DNA of 64,000 nucleotides from NCBI GenBank assembly GCA_944472135.2, contig OX235263.1, forward strand, positions 9,035,517-9,099,516, read 5' to 3'. Shown piece after piece: positions 33,336-44,814 of this stretch. Source of the stretch: Trichobilharzia regenti. Taxonomy: Eukaryota; Platyhelminthes; Trematoda; Strigeidida; Schistosomatidae. The notes under the pieces are model-generated. The model was given only the letters and a program-made list of their open reading frames with translations. It had not been told where the DNA came from and ran no database searches. Both the position numbers and the translations under genes were made by a program. Position 1 is the first letter of the stretch. Every line of letters starts with the position of its first letter.

Positions 33336-33369
33336 TAATTCATTAGTGTTTCAAGCTTCAGCTTTGAAT

Positions 33370-33830
33370 TCTTAGTAACTGTAGTGATTCTTTTTGTGGA
33401 GTAGTAAGCTTGCTAACCTCCCACCGCAGCTTCCCTATCTTTTCCAGGCTTCCTACCAGATGACTGAGGTTTAGGAGTATGTTGGCCGGGAATCGAACAC
33501 CCAACCAGGTGTGTGTGATGGCAAGCATTCTATCACTGAACTACTGATCCACTCCTTATTTATGTTGTGTTTAATAGTTTGAAAGGTTCTATTTTCTAGT
33601 CCTTTACGTTTCCAGTGGAACATACGGCTTCAGACTAGAGGTTTGAAAGTTTCTGTAGCAGTAGTATTTATTTTTACCGGATGAGGTTGCTAGCCTCATG
33701 CTTCACAACCTCCCCTCTTTACCAGTCTTCTTTCTACTGGCTTAGCGAGGTAAGGGAGTATGTCGGCCGAGGATCGAACCCCTGGTTGGTAAACATTCTA
33801 CCGCTGTGCCACTGCCAAGTTTAAAAGTTA
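33370..33830 (-). repeat. Two tandem SINE type B copies
   Basis: 33370-33560 and 33600-33830, both minus, each with a GGGATCGAAC-like B-box complement and an ACATTCTACCGCTGTGCCAC-type head. Confidence 0.55.
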
Positions 33831-33889
33831 TGCGAATGCTTTGATAATGATGATTCTGAGCAGGAATAAATTGTACTCAAAACGTTGTG

Positions 33890-34028
33890 ATCTATAGGTG
33901 ATAAATAATACAGTCCTTTTTGTTCAGCGAAGAAATTTCTTTCCAACAACTTGCATTTTCAAGCCGACTGTACAGTCGTATTTATATTACAGAAAAAGGT
34001 TATTAAGTGACACTAAATAATTGCTCAG

Positions 34029-34076
<48 letters not shown>

Positions 34077-34930
34077 AAGAATAACGACAATTAAAATGTT
34101 ATAAGGGGTAGAGTTGAAGTGGATAAATTACAAAATTATTGAAGATTGTTTTATAAGTGAATTGATATTAAAAATATTTTTTTAATGTCATACATTGTCT
34201 AAAAATCTATGTGCATTTACTCTTTTACCTGCTCTTCTGGAGCTGATTATATTGGACGTTGAAAGCGTACTCTTCGAAAACGTGTAGCTGAACACTATCC
34301 GGTTTGGTTAATGAATGTCGAACGTAGAACTACAAAGTCGTCTATTTATGACCACCTGTTAGAGTCCCACGTGATTTGACCTTGAAGGTTATCTACACGG
34401 CAAAAGTGAATCGCTTCAAAAGTTTACATTTTCTTCACTTATGCATAGCTAGCCGAAGCTTTAGCTATACATGAACAGAAACCTAAATTATGTGTTCAAA
34501 AGCGTTTTGTCAAACCCCATTCTCTACCCTTGGTCATAGTGATGTTCTTTCTAGTTTTTATTTTATTTTATTTTGCCGCTTGAATTCATTCGACTTCACT
34601 TCACATCTTTATTCTTATCGTAATCGTATTCCTAATTTTTAAAATTTTTAGACAACACTTGACATTTTTGATATCAATTCACTTATAAAACAATCTTCAA
34701 TAATTTTGTAATCCATCCACTTGAACTCTACCCCCTTTTAATATTTTATTTATAGTTGATCTTATCACTTATATATGTATATTGACTGAGCAATTATTTA
34801 GTGCCCTTTAATAACCTTTTTCTGTAATATAAATACGACTGTACAGTTGGCTTGAAAATGAAGTCGTTGAAAGCAAATTTCTTCGCTGAACAAAAAAGGA
34901 AACTGTGTTTTTACTTATGAATAAATGGGT
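33890..34930 (+). mobile_element. Penelope-like element (type 3) between inverted terminal repeats
   Basis: Inverted arms ~33890-34200 and ~34640-34930 (ATACGACTGTACAGT and complement; CTTATAAAACAATCTTC and complement), with a TA run at 34030-34072. The core plus strand at 34240-34375 reads GADYIGR, then KRVAEHYPVWLMNVERRTTK and SSIYDHLLESHV, a GIY-YIG nuclease segment, with one stop. Confidence 0.7.
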
Positions 34931-34954
34931 ATTTTTCGAGAGATAAATAAATCC

Positions 34955-35050
34955 GCACTCCATTGGCAGGATTCGAACCCAAGACCTTTTGGTTACAAGG
35001 CCAGTGAGCTAGCTTGTAGACTATTAAGCAGCCACTGGGACCCAAATGAT
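34955..35050 (-). repeat. Sm-alpha-related SINE head
   Basis: The minus strand carries GGGTCCCAGTGGCTGCTTAA and CTTGGGTTCGAATCC: the tRNA-like head only. Confidence 0.6.
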
Positions 35051-35059
35051 CCATTTTTT

Positions 35060-35490
35060 TAAACTTTTTTCAAGTACAAAGTTTAGCTCTGATCTGATTG
35101 TTTGTCATACGGATAGAGAAAAGATAAAAGAGTGTAGCTTCCCTAACAAGCTTTTCATGTTTTATTAGTAATATTATTAGTATTATTTTCGATTAAAGTT
35201 TCAATTATAACTGACAATAAAAACGTGACAAAACGAATTTAAAAAAACATGATCAATAATGTGTTTCGAATTAATGAATTACCTAAAAGTTTTATTTATT
35301 TATATATTTTTTTCGTTGTGTAAATTTTACCACATGTTAACAGGATAAAATGATGAAACTATTTTTTCATTGTATCAGGTGATCATCAAGTATGCATAGA
35401 TCAGTTCGTTTGTTGCTGTGAAGCCAGCCAACCAGGTGCACTGGTCATTCGATGTGTATCTTGTCCAAAAGGTTTCAAGAACACTATCCC
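35060..35490. other. No gene recognised
   Basis: AT-rich; a Cys-containing stretch near 35400-35470 (CIDQFVCCCEA) may be the start of PLE type 4 sequence but is too short to call. Confidence 0.4.
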
Positions 35491-36455
35491 ATGTGGTTGC
35501 AGCAGAAAGGCATTAGTGGCTCTATAAGGAATGCGATATTCGAACACCTTGTCGGCATCACTAATCATTGCATCTCAGCAAATGCCTCCTCAGGAAACTT
35601 ACGGAATCCTTCGAAGTGAGGACGGGGTGGTTGCAAGGCTGTCTACTATCGCTGATGATTTTCCTGATTGCAGTAGATTGGATAATGCGACAAACGGCGG
35701 TGGGTAGCGAGGAAACAGGCAGAAAATGGACTCACACAAAATACTTGGAGGATCTGGACTTCGCCAATGACATATATACGTCTGATTTCCCACAAAATGG
35801 AAGATATGCAAGTGAAAAGCAACAAGCTGGCAGAAGAAGCATCCAGAGAAGATAGACTTCACGTGAAAATAGAGAAAACAGAGGTGATGATGAGGATTCC
35901 TGGCCAACACAAACAGCAACAACTACAACAGACAACAATCAGCCAGCATAAATTGGAGGAACCTGAAAGAAACAATCTCCTATACCTACCTACCAACCTA
36001 TGAAGCATCGTTTCAACTACAGGCGGACGGAACTGACGAGGATATCAAAGCAGGGAGGATCGGAAAAGCAAGAAAAGCTTTCATTACTCTCAAGTCTGTG
36101 TGGAGATCAACCCTAAGCACCCACCATGAAAAATAAGATCCTCATTTTCATCTCTAATGTGAAGTCAGTGCTACTTATTTTACGGTTCAGAGACTTGGTG
36201 CGTCATAAGGAGCACATCAAACAAACTACAGACCTTCATTAACAGCTGTCTTCGCTCAATTTGTCAAGATCAGATGGCTAACCAGAAAAGATCAGCAATA
36301 GGGATCTCTGACAATGAGCGAACCAACACAGCAGGAACCGATTGCGTAACAAACAGGCAGGAACCAATGGAGGTGGATTGGCTAGCCATACTCTGAAGAA
36401 ACCATCAAGTGACATCACTAGACAAGCCCTCAAGTGGAACCCGACTGAATGGGAT
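35490..36455 (+). mobile_element. PLE type 4 fragment followed by SR2-like non-LTR RT and 3' part
   Basis: 35490-35590 is the PLE endonuclease end. From 35598 the plus strand encodes VRTGWLQGCLLSLMIFLIAV (RT block with GCLLS) and YLEDLDFANDI, a decayed LDDLDFADD-type catalytic block (D to N in the last position). Then the 3' region. Inactive. Confidence 0.7.
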
Positions 36456-36859
36456 CATGGGTATGCACTTTCAGAGTCTTGAACAACAACTAAAAAGCTG
36501 TTCAGTACTCCACCATTTTCGCTGGTGGTTTGTAACTGAATTCACTTCATCATCACAGTTGAAAGTTACTTAAAAAGAACTGATGGTACACTGTAAAGAT
36601 CTTCTATCTATCTAAAAAGCACATGGAATGAGAACGACTTAAATTTCGATGAAGTAAAATTCATGTATTTTTTCCTTCCTGTCGTGTTGTGGATGTGTGT
36701 AACTTATTGATTTTAACACGCGACTTTTAGCCAGTAGGTCTCGGCTGGATTCAAATCCTACCCTACTTATTTCAGCCTGGAGCATCGAAGTAATACTACC
36801 AGCCAACATATAATACAATAAGTGTGGCGCATATAAACTAGTGTACATGAGAAATCTTT

Positions 36860-38657
36860 TCAGGGGAAATGAGTTGTCGCTGAATTTAGCGACTTGTCAA
36901 CCAGTGGAAAACCTGGGAATACTGGGCGTACTGATGAAGAGTCCAAAGAGCTCTGCAGTACTCCGGGTGGGTTTTCCAATGGTTCTCTAACTGATGTCAG
37001 CTCATGATGAAATCCTCCATACAATCAAACAAACAAATTCCCTACAAAACCAAAATACTTGAAAATTAATATAAGGACAACAAATGAACTTGTCATCGAT
37101 TTTAAAAGGTAAAAACAATGAGTCATTTTATATGTAATGATAGATAGGCATTATTAATTATAGAACTTTTTTCTACATTACTATATAACAGCACATATAA
37201 TTAAATGGCCACACCCTTTAACCACATAACAAGCAGAAGACATTTGCAAAGGGGAGAAATAATAATGAAATATGAATAATAGACGTTGTAGAACTTCGAT
37301 ATAAGAATAGAACTTGTACACTGTGGTAGAGTATAACTCCATTGTGGAGAAAATTTTTTCCGATAAAGTCTCACAGTGTTTGTTAATATACAGTAATATT
37401 TACTGATGACAACGTTTTGAGCACAATTTATTGTCGTTCATAATCATATCAAGACATTACTGACACAACTTTCCAACATAATTTACATGGCTACACTATT
37501 TCTCATCTCTTGATTTGATTGATAGTAGTATTTTCTATATTTCCGGTATGAGTTAAGAGTTATTCATAGTTCCACTTGTTGGGTGTAGACTCGATGAAAA
37601 AGGATTCTATAATCAGCCTCGTTATCCACCTACCTATATTACTTTTCAGAATTTTGACTCTCTCCCACCTCCCCATTGTGTGGTGGCAGTGCAATCGCTG
37701 AGCTTTTTTCTAAATTACCTATCTTCTCGGGATCAACCATTATAAGCTTAGCTAAATCCTTATGTCCTAGTAATCTCACTATACCTGGTCTACTAGTTTG
37801 ACCTATGTAGTTGACCTAACTCACAGCCATTGCAAAGTATTTTGTAAATTATATTATTTTGTTTAACTGGATCAACTGACAGGGTCATTTAACCTAATGA
37901 GCTTGTCCTCCGTGAGTGAGTTTGTAGGTTAGAATGCCACCCTAATTCCTGCTTTATAGAGAATCCTACGTAGAGAGGGTAAAACTAACGTAGACGCCTT
38001 ATATTCTCGCTTATTCATGTTATCATCATTAGTTTCCCAATTATTTTTATTTTGCTTTTGACCTTTACTGATCTTCCTAATGAATTTTAAAGGATAGTTA
38101 TTTAACACCAACGCCTCTTCTGTCTGTTTCATTTCATCATTTAGATCTTTTCTTGTACTACTTAGTGTTGTTATGGCTTGGTTTATTTGTTGTAGAACTT
38201 CTGCAGGAAGATATTACAATTACACTAGCATTTTTAATCGTTGAGGTTATGTATAGATAACTTTTTTTCAATTCCTGGTATAATTTTGTCTCTATATAAA
38301 GTCATTCGTGAGTGTATTTCCTCACGCCTAGCTGGCTTGGTGTACCTCACACGTTACTGACGTTTCCAAAGGAATTATATCCCTCATAGTTAGTTACCAA
38401 TGAGCAGTAGATATGATCGATTTCGAATAATCTTATTCTAGGCATACCTTTCAAAGCATCACATAAGATTTCCAGATTGATCGCAAACTGACTTCACAGT
38501 TGCAGGACCACTAAAGACCAAGGGATACTGGAGATCTGTTTCCACCTTCCTTGAGACTCTTCATTAGTGGGTAGTCAGGACTTCCAGATTACAAGACGAA
38601 CTCGTTGACCATTCAGACATTAGGGCGGAATCCAATGGTCCATCAATTCTAAGTTCT

Positions 38658-38660
<3 letters not shown>
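36860..38660 (-). repeat. Compound repeat, right copy of the inverted duplication
   Basis: Mirror of 21075-23160 with the same block order: SINE at 36860-37075, spacer 37075-37290, PLE terminal repeat 37290-37480, PLE coding part 37560-38230, degenerate SINE 38440-38660. The 67-codon frame at 37929-38132 differs from that at 21827-22030 at only a handful of residues. Confidence 0.75.
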
Positions 38661-38693
<33 letters not shown>

Positions 38694-39010
38694 TAATTCC
38701 TAGAGCAACATAGGGCTTCAGCCAAACGTCTCCATTGAGTACGGTTCTTCGCTGGAGTTTTCACCTGGCTCCAAGTCTGCCCGCACGCTTTCATCTCCTC
38801 TTCACATGACCTCCTCCATGTTACCCTCACCCTGACGACTTACTCGCCGCTTCCCATTCAGTCGGGTTCCACTCGAGCAATGGCTTGTCTAGTGATGTCA
38901 CTTGATGGTTTCCTCAGAGTATGGCCAGCCAATCCACCTCCATTTCTTCCTGCTTATTTGTTGCACAATCGGTTCCAAATTGGTTTGCTCCCAGAGATCC
39001 CCATTGCTGA
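38655..39010 (-). mobile_element. SR2-like non-LTR 3' end
   Basis: Starts on the plus strand with a TTA repeat (~38655-38695), the complement of the TAA tail, then the family's 3' region. Confidence 0.65.
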
Positions 39011-39014
39011 TCCT

Positions 39015-39840
39015 CAATATATACAGCGTTACCCGCCAGTCAATAATTTCTATTTCCTCCTACCTTAAGTGATCACTCTTCGAGCCATTGGCATGAAGTC
39101 TAATCCATGAAGCAGTGGAATAGATTCATTGAATACCAAAATAGATTTGTGCACTGTACTTTCCTTTTAGATTCTGGAGCTTATGCTCACCATAGTTATA
39201 GACGCAGGATGTTCCTACTCCCACAGGTCGAACTCTATACCTCTATCATTCCAATGCTTTATCTTTGTGTACACTTCATGTTTTTATTGAATTTATGCAT
39301 CTTTGTGTTGTCAACTTGATAGTTTTATGTTGTATAATCAAGTTTCTTTAAATATTATTTTAAAAAATTATATAACACTATATACTACTGATTAATTCAT
39401 ATGAGTAGTTGAATACCACTAATATTGACTGGTAGTGCTTGGCTAGACACAACCAGCCAGAATGAAGTGATCTAGGCACTGGACGACGCTGCCGCGCTTA
39501 TTTACGGCATGAACTCATCATTAGAGTGTACCTGGCTTGTGCCAACTCAGACAGCCAAATCTCTCATCTTCTTTCCTTTTTATGCTGCAATCAAACATTG
39601 GCAGCTCCCCTGTTTTAAAATTTAATGTAACAACGGGATGGAGGAACATATTTATAACAGAAGCTTTGTTTATCGAATCAACTGCAAACACGTAAAATAG
39701 CAATGATTCAACACCTGTCCACCCAGATATCTGGAAAATTCGAATACCTCTACAACGACAAAAAATAGGAGCGGACAAAGAAAACTATAAAACTTAAGTT
39801 CCGTATTCGTGTGATTATAATTGATGGGATGATTATGAAC
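39015..39840. other. Mostly unrecognised
   Basis: 39020-39110 resembles PLE type 1 3' flank; an 85-codon minus frame at 39521-39778 has no recognised family. 39810-39851 and 40121-40200 are two halves of a PLE terminal repeat split by the SINE insertion. Confidence 0.45.
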
Positions 39841-39851
39841 AATAATGAATT

Positions 39852-40120
39852 ATTTCAGGATTTCATCATGAGCTGACATTAGTTAGAGAACCATTGGAAA
39901 ACCTGGGAGTACTGGACAGCTGTTTCGTCCTAGTTTGGGACTCTCCAGTAGTAAGCACCCACCGGGATGTAACCGAAAGGTCCTGGGTTTGGTGGGTGCG
40001 TATTGATGAAGAGTCCCGAACTAGGACGAAGCAGCTTTCCAGTACTCCGAGCTTTTCCAACTAATGTCAGCTCATGATTAAATCCTGAAACCAATAAAAT
40101 CCCTAAAAACCAACACTTGA
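39852..40120. mobile_element. Fold-back Sm-alpha-related SINE inside a PLE terminal repeat
   Basis: 10-bp near-duplication ATAATGAATT/ATAATGTATT at 39842-39851 and 40121-40130. Minus half 39852-39960, plus half ~39985-40120. Both ribozyme halves are mutated (minus CTGGAGA; plus GAAG for GAAA). Confidence 0.65.
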
Positions 40121-40334
40121 ATAATGTATTGTGTTCGAAACGCCGTCATCCAGTAACTAATAGTGTTTCACAGTGTGAGTGATACATCTAATAAACTAAT
40201 ATGCAATATCATCACACTTTACACAGTTCAAGGACAAATTTCAGCAATATTTCCTTTACAAAACCAAGTTATAATGCAAATCACAATATATATGATCTGC
40301 TTGATATCATGAGTGGTTATCAAGAAAAATGAGA

Positions 40335-41355
40335 ATATCAGGATTTCATCATCAAATGACATTAGTTAGAGAACCATTGGAAAACCTGGGAGTACTAGAC
40401 AGCTGTTTCGTCCTAGTTTGGGACTCTTTAACAGTGCCCACCCTTGCGCCGGAGTTCGAACCCAGGACCTTCTGGTTACAAGGCGAGCTCGTATGCCATT
40501 AAGCCACTGGGACCCGATCCAATCGTCCTTGAATTCTAACTTCTGCCAGTTCACGACATAGCGTAACCGCTAGCCAGTGTCTTCGGCGAGTATTTATCCT
40601 CACACCCGACCCGCTGCACCCTACTGGTCACGACTTCCCACTGGAACCCAGGTAACTACCTACCTGAATAGGGCCAGTCGCCAGTGAGCATCTCATTGGT
40701 ATTCAAGTGTTGCTTTGTAGGGATTTGATTGGTTTCAGGATTTCATCATGAGCTGACATTAGTTAGAGAATAACTGCGTGATTCCATATGCTACTCACGT
40801 TAACCATTAGTACTTGTTCACCAGATTGATCTAAATAATTTTACGACTCAATCATTAGCTGACATCGGTTAGAGAACCATTGGGAAACCAGTCAAGGAGT
40901 ATTGGACAACTGTTTTGTCAGCCCGGTTTGGGACTCTTCAGCAGTACGTACCCCCCATCGCCAAGGTTCCAACCTGGGGGCTTCTGGTTATAAGGCGAGC
41001 TCTTACCATACCATTAAGCCCATGAATTCCAACTTCTGCCAATTCACGACACAGTGCGACCACTAGTGAATTTCACCAATGGCTAGGTTTTGTCCTCACA
41101 CCCGACCTGCTGCACCCTACGTCCAACTAGAACTCCAGGTAACTAGCTACCTGAATAGGGTCAATCGCTAGTGAGCATCTCGTTGATATTCAAGTATTGG
41201 CTTGTAGAGATTTGATCGAATCCTGACGATGGGGTGCGCACTGCTGAAGAGTCCCGGACTAGGACGAAACAGACAGTTGTTCAGTACTCCCTACAGGTTT
41301 TCCCTCTAACCGATATCCTATAACTAATCCAGTCAAAATCCCCTACAAACCAATA
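40335..41355. mobile_element. Sm-alpha-related SINE cluster: minus units plus a plus-strand end
   Basis: A full minus unit (40335-40735) runs straight into the start of a second minus copy (40736-40775) without a junction. After ~80 bp another nearly full minus unit (40850-41220) is joined to a plus-strand end (41221-41355). The unit length is ~395 bp. The 40335 copy has a mutated core (TTAAAGA). Confidence 0.65.
41236..41288 (+). ncRNA. Hammerhead ribozyme motif with intact core, in SINE
   Basis: CTGAAGA at 41244-41250; helix II GTCC (41251-41254) with GGAC (41262-41265); GAAA at 41266-41269; short helix III ACA/TGT (41269-41271 with 41278-41280). Cleavage triplet GTT (41279-41281). Helix I ACTG (41240-41243) with CAGT (41282-41285). 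All conserved core positions are present; activity untested. Confidence 0.6.
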
Positions 41356-42115
41356 CTTAAATAATTTCAGTTGTCGAAAAAAACAAATTGTGATGAGATT
41401 TCACCTCGATTTTTAAATTGAGAGAATTTGATTTAAACTACGCCATAACGAACTCAAGTGATGTGATCACACATTGGAGATGATTTTAAGTCAGAGTATT
41501 GATTTTTCCATTTTCATGTTATGTAACAAACAAACAGCACATTCATATTTCGATGTGCTCGTGTGTGTGTGTGTGTGTGTGCGCGCATGCACCGTACTTC
41601 TCAGTGTGTCGCACGTAAGACACGAGATTGTTGATGTAGAATGATATATAAAAAAAAGAGAAATTCTGACATTTTATTACACCATGTGGTAGTGAGTTGA
41701 GAAAACATTTCGAAAAAAAGTATTAAACCGAAAAATAAAACGCACAGAAAGAAGCATCATAGGGGAATAATTTCTCTTTATCTCTCTCTCTCTCCCTCGC
41801 TCTCTCGATTGTATGTATTAATAATTTTCTCCACAACGGTGAGAAATAAACGAATGTTGAGATTAATTATGAATATGGCTAATAGATATCTGGTTGTTAA
41901 ACCTGTACAGTTGTGTCGTATGTAAATAATTAAAATAATGACTGATCAATATAACGAACTTGGATAATGGGATGATCATTTGGATTCTTAATTAGAGTGT
42001 TGTACAATTAAATCAATGCATCATTGTCTCAGAGGGAGAATGCTCGACAGTCACGCGCACACACACACACACACTCACGTAGCTTAGAGTTCAATTCCCA
42101 GCCGATGTACTCTTA
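41356..42115. other. Unrecognised, with GT, CT and AC microsatellites
   Basis: GT run ~41560-41582, TCTC run ~41778-41800, AC run ~42057-42076. No gene seen. Confidence 0.5.
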
Positions 42116-42119
42116 AACC

Positions 42120-42285
42120 TCGTTTGAAACTATGGGCACTGGGTTCGAGCCTCGGTGGGAGCATCATCACTCACTGAGAAATGCAGGTACATCCAGCTGA
42201 CGAGTCCCAATTAGGACGAAATGCGCATCCTGGATTCCACTGCTAGCCACCATCCACCAATTGTATACAAAACACAAGTACTACT
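42120..42285 (+). repeat. Sm-alpha SINE
   Basis: Head ends in GGGTTCGAGCCTCGG (B box, ~42140-42155), followed by the ribozyme and the CCACTGCTAGCCACC tail. The A-box part is truncated. Confidence 0.75.
42186..42240 (+). ncRNA. Sm-alpha hammerhead ribozyme, core intact
   Basis: Helix I ATCCAG (42191-42196) pairs with CTGGAT (42230-42235). Core CTGACGA 42197-42203. Helix II GTCC (42204-42207) with GGAC (42214-42217). GAAA 42218-42221; the very short helix III ATGCGCAT that is characteristic of this ribozyme; cleavage triplet ATC at 42227-42229 rather than the usual GTC. Schistosome Sm-alpha hammerheads are known to self-cleave (published family knowledge); this copy is untested. Confidence 0.8.
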
Positions 42286-42309
42286 GAAACTTCAAACCTT
42301 AAAGGCAAG

Positions 42310-42960
42310 AAGCTTATTGCTATTATTATTCCCTTGGGTTCCAAGTGGAACATAGGAATGTCTTCAACAACACATCTCCACTTTCTTCTATTTTCCGAAA
42401 TGTCTTCTTCACTTGAGTCCATGATTCTCCATAATCTGTCATCTAATCTCCTCCTCTTCCAACTCGCACGACCTTCTGTAGGTCACCGTATTACCAACGA
42501 CCCATTCATCGCTTCACATTGGGGATTCCACTCGAGTGATGGCTTACACTAAGCGCGATGTCATTCAACGGCCTTCTCAACGTGTGCTTAATCAATCCAT
42601 TTCCATTTTTGTTCACATATTTCAGGAGCGATAGACCCTTGGTTGGTTCATCGTCAGCCAAAGTTTCTTGTTGCTAATTCTTTCTGGTCGGTCGACTGGC
42701 TTGCTGGCCAATTGATTTTCAGTATGCAGTCAGCCAGCGAAGGCCGCAGCTGTTGATAAAAGTATGAAGTGGCTAGTTAGAAATCCTTTTCGTGACGCAC
42801 GATGTAAGTTTCTGAGCTGTATAGAAGAAGTGACTAACTGACTTCACATTTGTGTCGAAAATCCGAATGTTGTTGTTTATACGTAGAAGATTTCCAAACT
42901 GGCTTCAGGTTGATGAAGGCGTATCTTGTCTTTCAGATACTGGCTGTCTTTGACAGAAGT
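42310..42960 (-). mobile_element. SR2-like non-LTR 3' remnant
   Basis: Plus strand begins ATTATTATTCCCTTGGGTTC (tail complement) and is collinear with 7925-8600. Confidence 0.55.
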
Positions 42961-42999
42961 GTAAGTGATTGGAAAAGAATAGTAAAATGAAACAAAAAT

Positions 43000-43800
43000 A
43001 GAGTTTTATTGGATATCATAAGTCACAAAGAGTGACAAATGCATCCGCGGTAGTCATTGAGAACGATTTGGAGCCATATTACTAATTGTCTCAAGCCATC
43101 TTTAGTACTTTGGGCAGTTGCAGACTGCCCAAGTGGTTAGCTAAAACTAAATGTTATCGATTTCATTGACTTATGAAGCCATGTTTTCTTCTGAACACCA
43201 CTAGCTTTCTCTTTTTCAACCTGATCCATCCTATATCAGCTAACATTGACCGTCGTCGAGGAAGGCGATCGATGGCTAGGCATGCGTAGCACATATCCTC
43301 ACTATCTCAATCTATGCAGCCGCTTCACAACCGGGTCTATTGATTTACCCTCCTCATCTAGGACTCGATCGAAGTCTAGCCTCAATACTGCTCACCTTAA
43401 CATATCACTTAACATGAAAGATACAACTCCAACCTGACAGTCCACACGTCCCTGCCTAGGCCGCTGGCTCAAAGCAACTGTCAAAGACTTCATAGTCTGA
43501 TGTCGTATGTAGATAGCTTGTCTGGTGTCTTTGAAATGCATATACACAGTGAGCAATATGGCTAAAAATTGTTTTCAATAGCACAGATACATTCACTCTT
43601 GATGACCACTGACATTTACTAAATTCTCATGATTCTTTTTATTTCTAATTTAATCGGAATGTTTATTCTTTTTAGATCAGATCTGTGTTTAGACATTTTT
43701 ACAGTCGCTCTTTTTCTCTTTTATAGCTTTTTGAGATGACAAGAAGAGAAACAATCAAGCCTTTTGAATAGCATCTGTTGTAGGGCAGCATACGTCGACG
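43000..43800. mobile_element. RTE-like type 2 fragments in both orientations
   Basis: 43000-43440 (minus) carries the 3' region of the family. 43545-43800 (plus) looks like a diverged 3' end. No open frame. Confidence 0.5.
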
Positions 43801-43824
43801 CAGAATTTAAGATAATCCGTTATA

Positions 43825-44658
43825 CGAGTTGATCACGGATTGATATCAGTTAGAGAACCATTGAAAACCAGGGAGTACTGGGCAGCTGCTGTTTCATCCT
43901 AGTTTGGGAATCATCGGAAGTACGCACCCACTGGGTTTCGAACCCAGGACCTTCCGGTTACAAGGCAAGCTCGTATACCATTCAGCCACTGGGACCCGAT
44001 TCAATGGCTCGTGAATTCTAACTTCTACCAATTCGTGATTTAGCGCGACCCCAACCATTGTCGTTGGTGGGACATCCATCCACACACGTGACATCTAATT
44101 GGACCTCACTGGTCACGACTTCTCACTAGAACTCAGGAAACTCCAACCTGTAGCAAGTCACTAGCGAGCATCAGATTAACTTTCTATAGTTTTGATTTGT
44201 AAGGATCAATCCGTGATCAACTCGTAAAACATAACTAATCCTTACAAACCAAAACTATAGAAAGTTAATCTGATGCTCGCTAGTGACTTGCTACAGGTTG
44301 GAGTTTCCTGAGTTCTAGTGAGAAGTCGTGACCAGTGAGGTCCAATTAGATGTCACGTGTGTGGATGGATGTCCCACCAACGACAATGGTTGGGGTCGCG
44401 CTAAATCACGAATTGGTAGAAGTTAGAATTCACGAGCCATTGAATCGGGTCCCAGTGGCTGAATGGTATACGAGCTTGCCTTGTAACCGGAAGGTCCTGG
44501 GTTCGAAACCCAGTGGGTGCGTACTTCCGATGATTCCCAAACTAGGATGAAACAGCAGCTGTCCAGTACTCCCTGGTTTTCAATGGTTCTCTAACTGATA
44601 TCAATCCGTGATCAACTCGTAAAACATAACTAATCCTTACAAACCAAAACTATAGAAA
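43825..44658. mobile_element. Near-perfect palindromic SINE insertion (inverted dimer) with 14-bp target duplication
   Basis: Two Sm-alpha-related units face each other around 44222. Arms 43822-44206 and 44238-44622 (385 bp) differ at about two positions by eye; the spacer is 31 bp. After the right arm the spacer sequence recurs (44600-44658), so the plus half is the start of a tandem. GATAATCCGTTATA flanks at 43811-43824 and 44659-44672. Each arm has a tRNA-like head (GGGTCCCAGTGGCTGAATGG; B box GGTTCGAAACC) and a hammerhead region with core CCGATGA (U4 changed) and GAAA. Confidence 0.85.
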
Positions 44659-44814
44659 GATAATCCGTTATATCAGGTAATTGTTTCATCCAGCATATGC
44701 TCAGTAAATAGTTCCCAGTTAGCTTCACTCAGCATGTCTCTCTTAGTTTATGTATATTATCCTGTGAGTACCAATCTCTGTTGGGTTCTTTCGTAAAGGT
44801 GTGAGAAGACACTT

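Noticed and set aside
38655..38695. CRISPR-like or satellite array
   Set aside because: It is a simple TTA microsatellite belonging to the 3' tail of an SR2-like element.
43930..44000. tRNA gene on the minus strand (and its mirror at ~44440-44515)
   Set aside because: A-box and B-box-like sequences are present, but there is no clean cloverleaf acceptor stem, and the same head followed by the same body occurs many times in the window; it is a SINE head.
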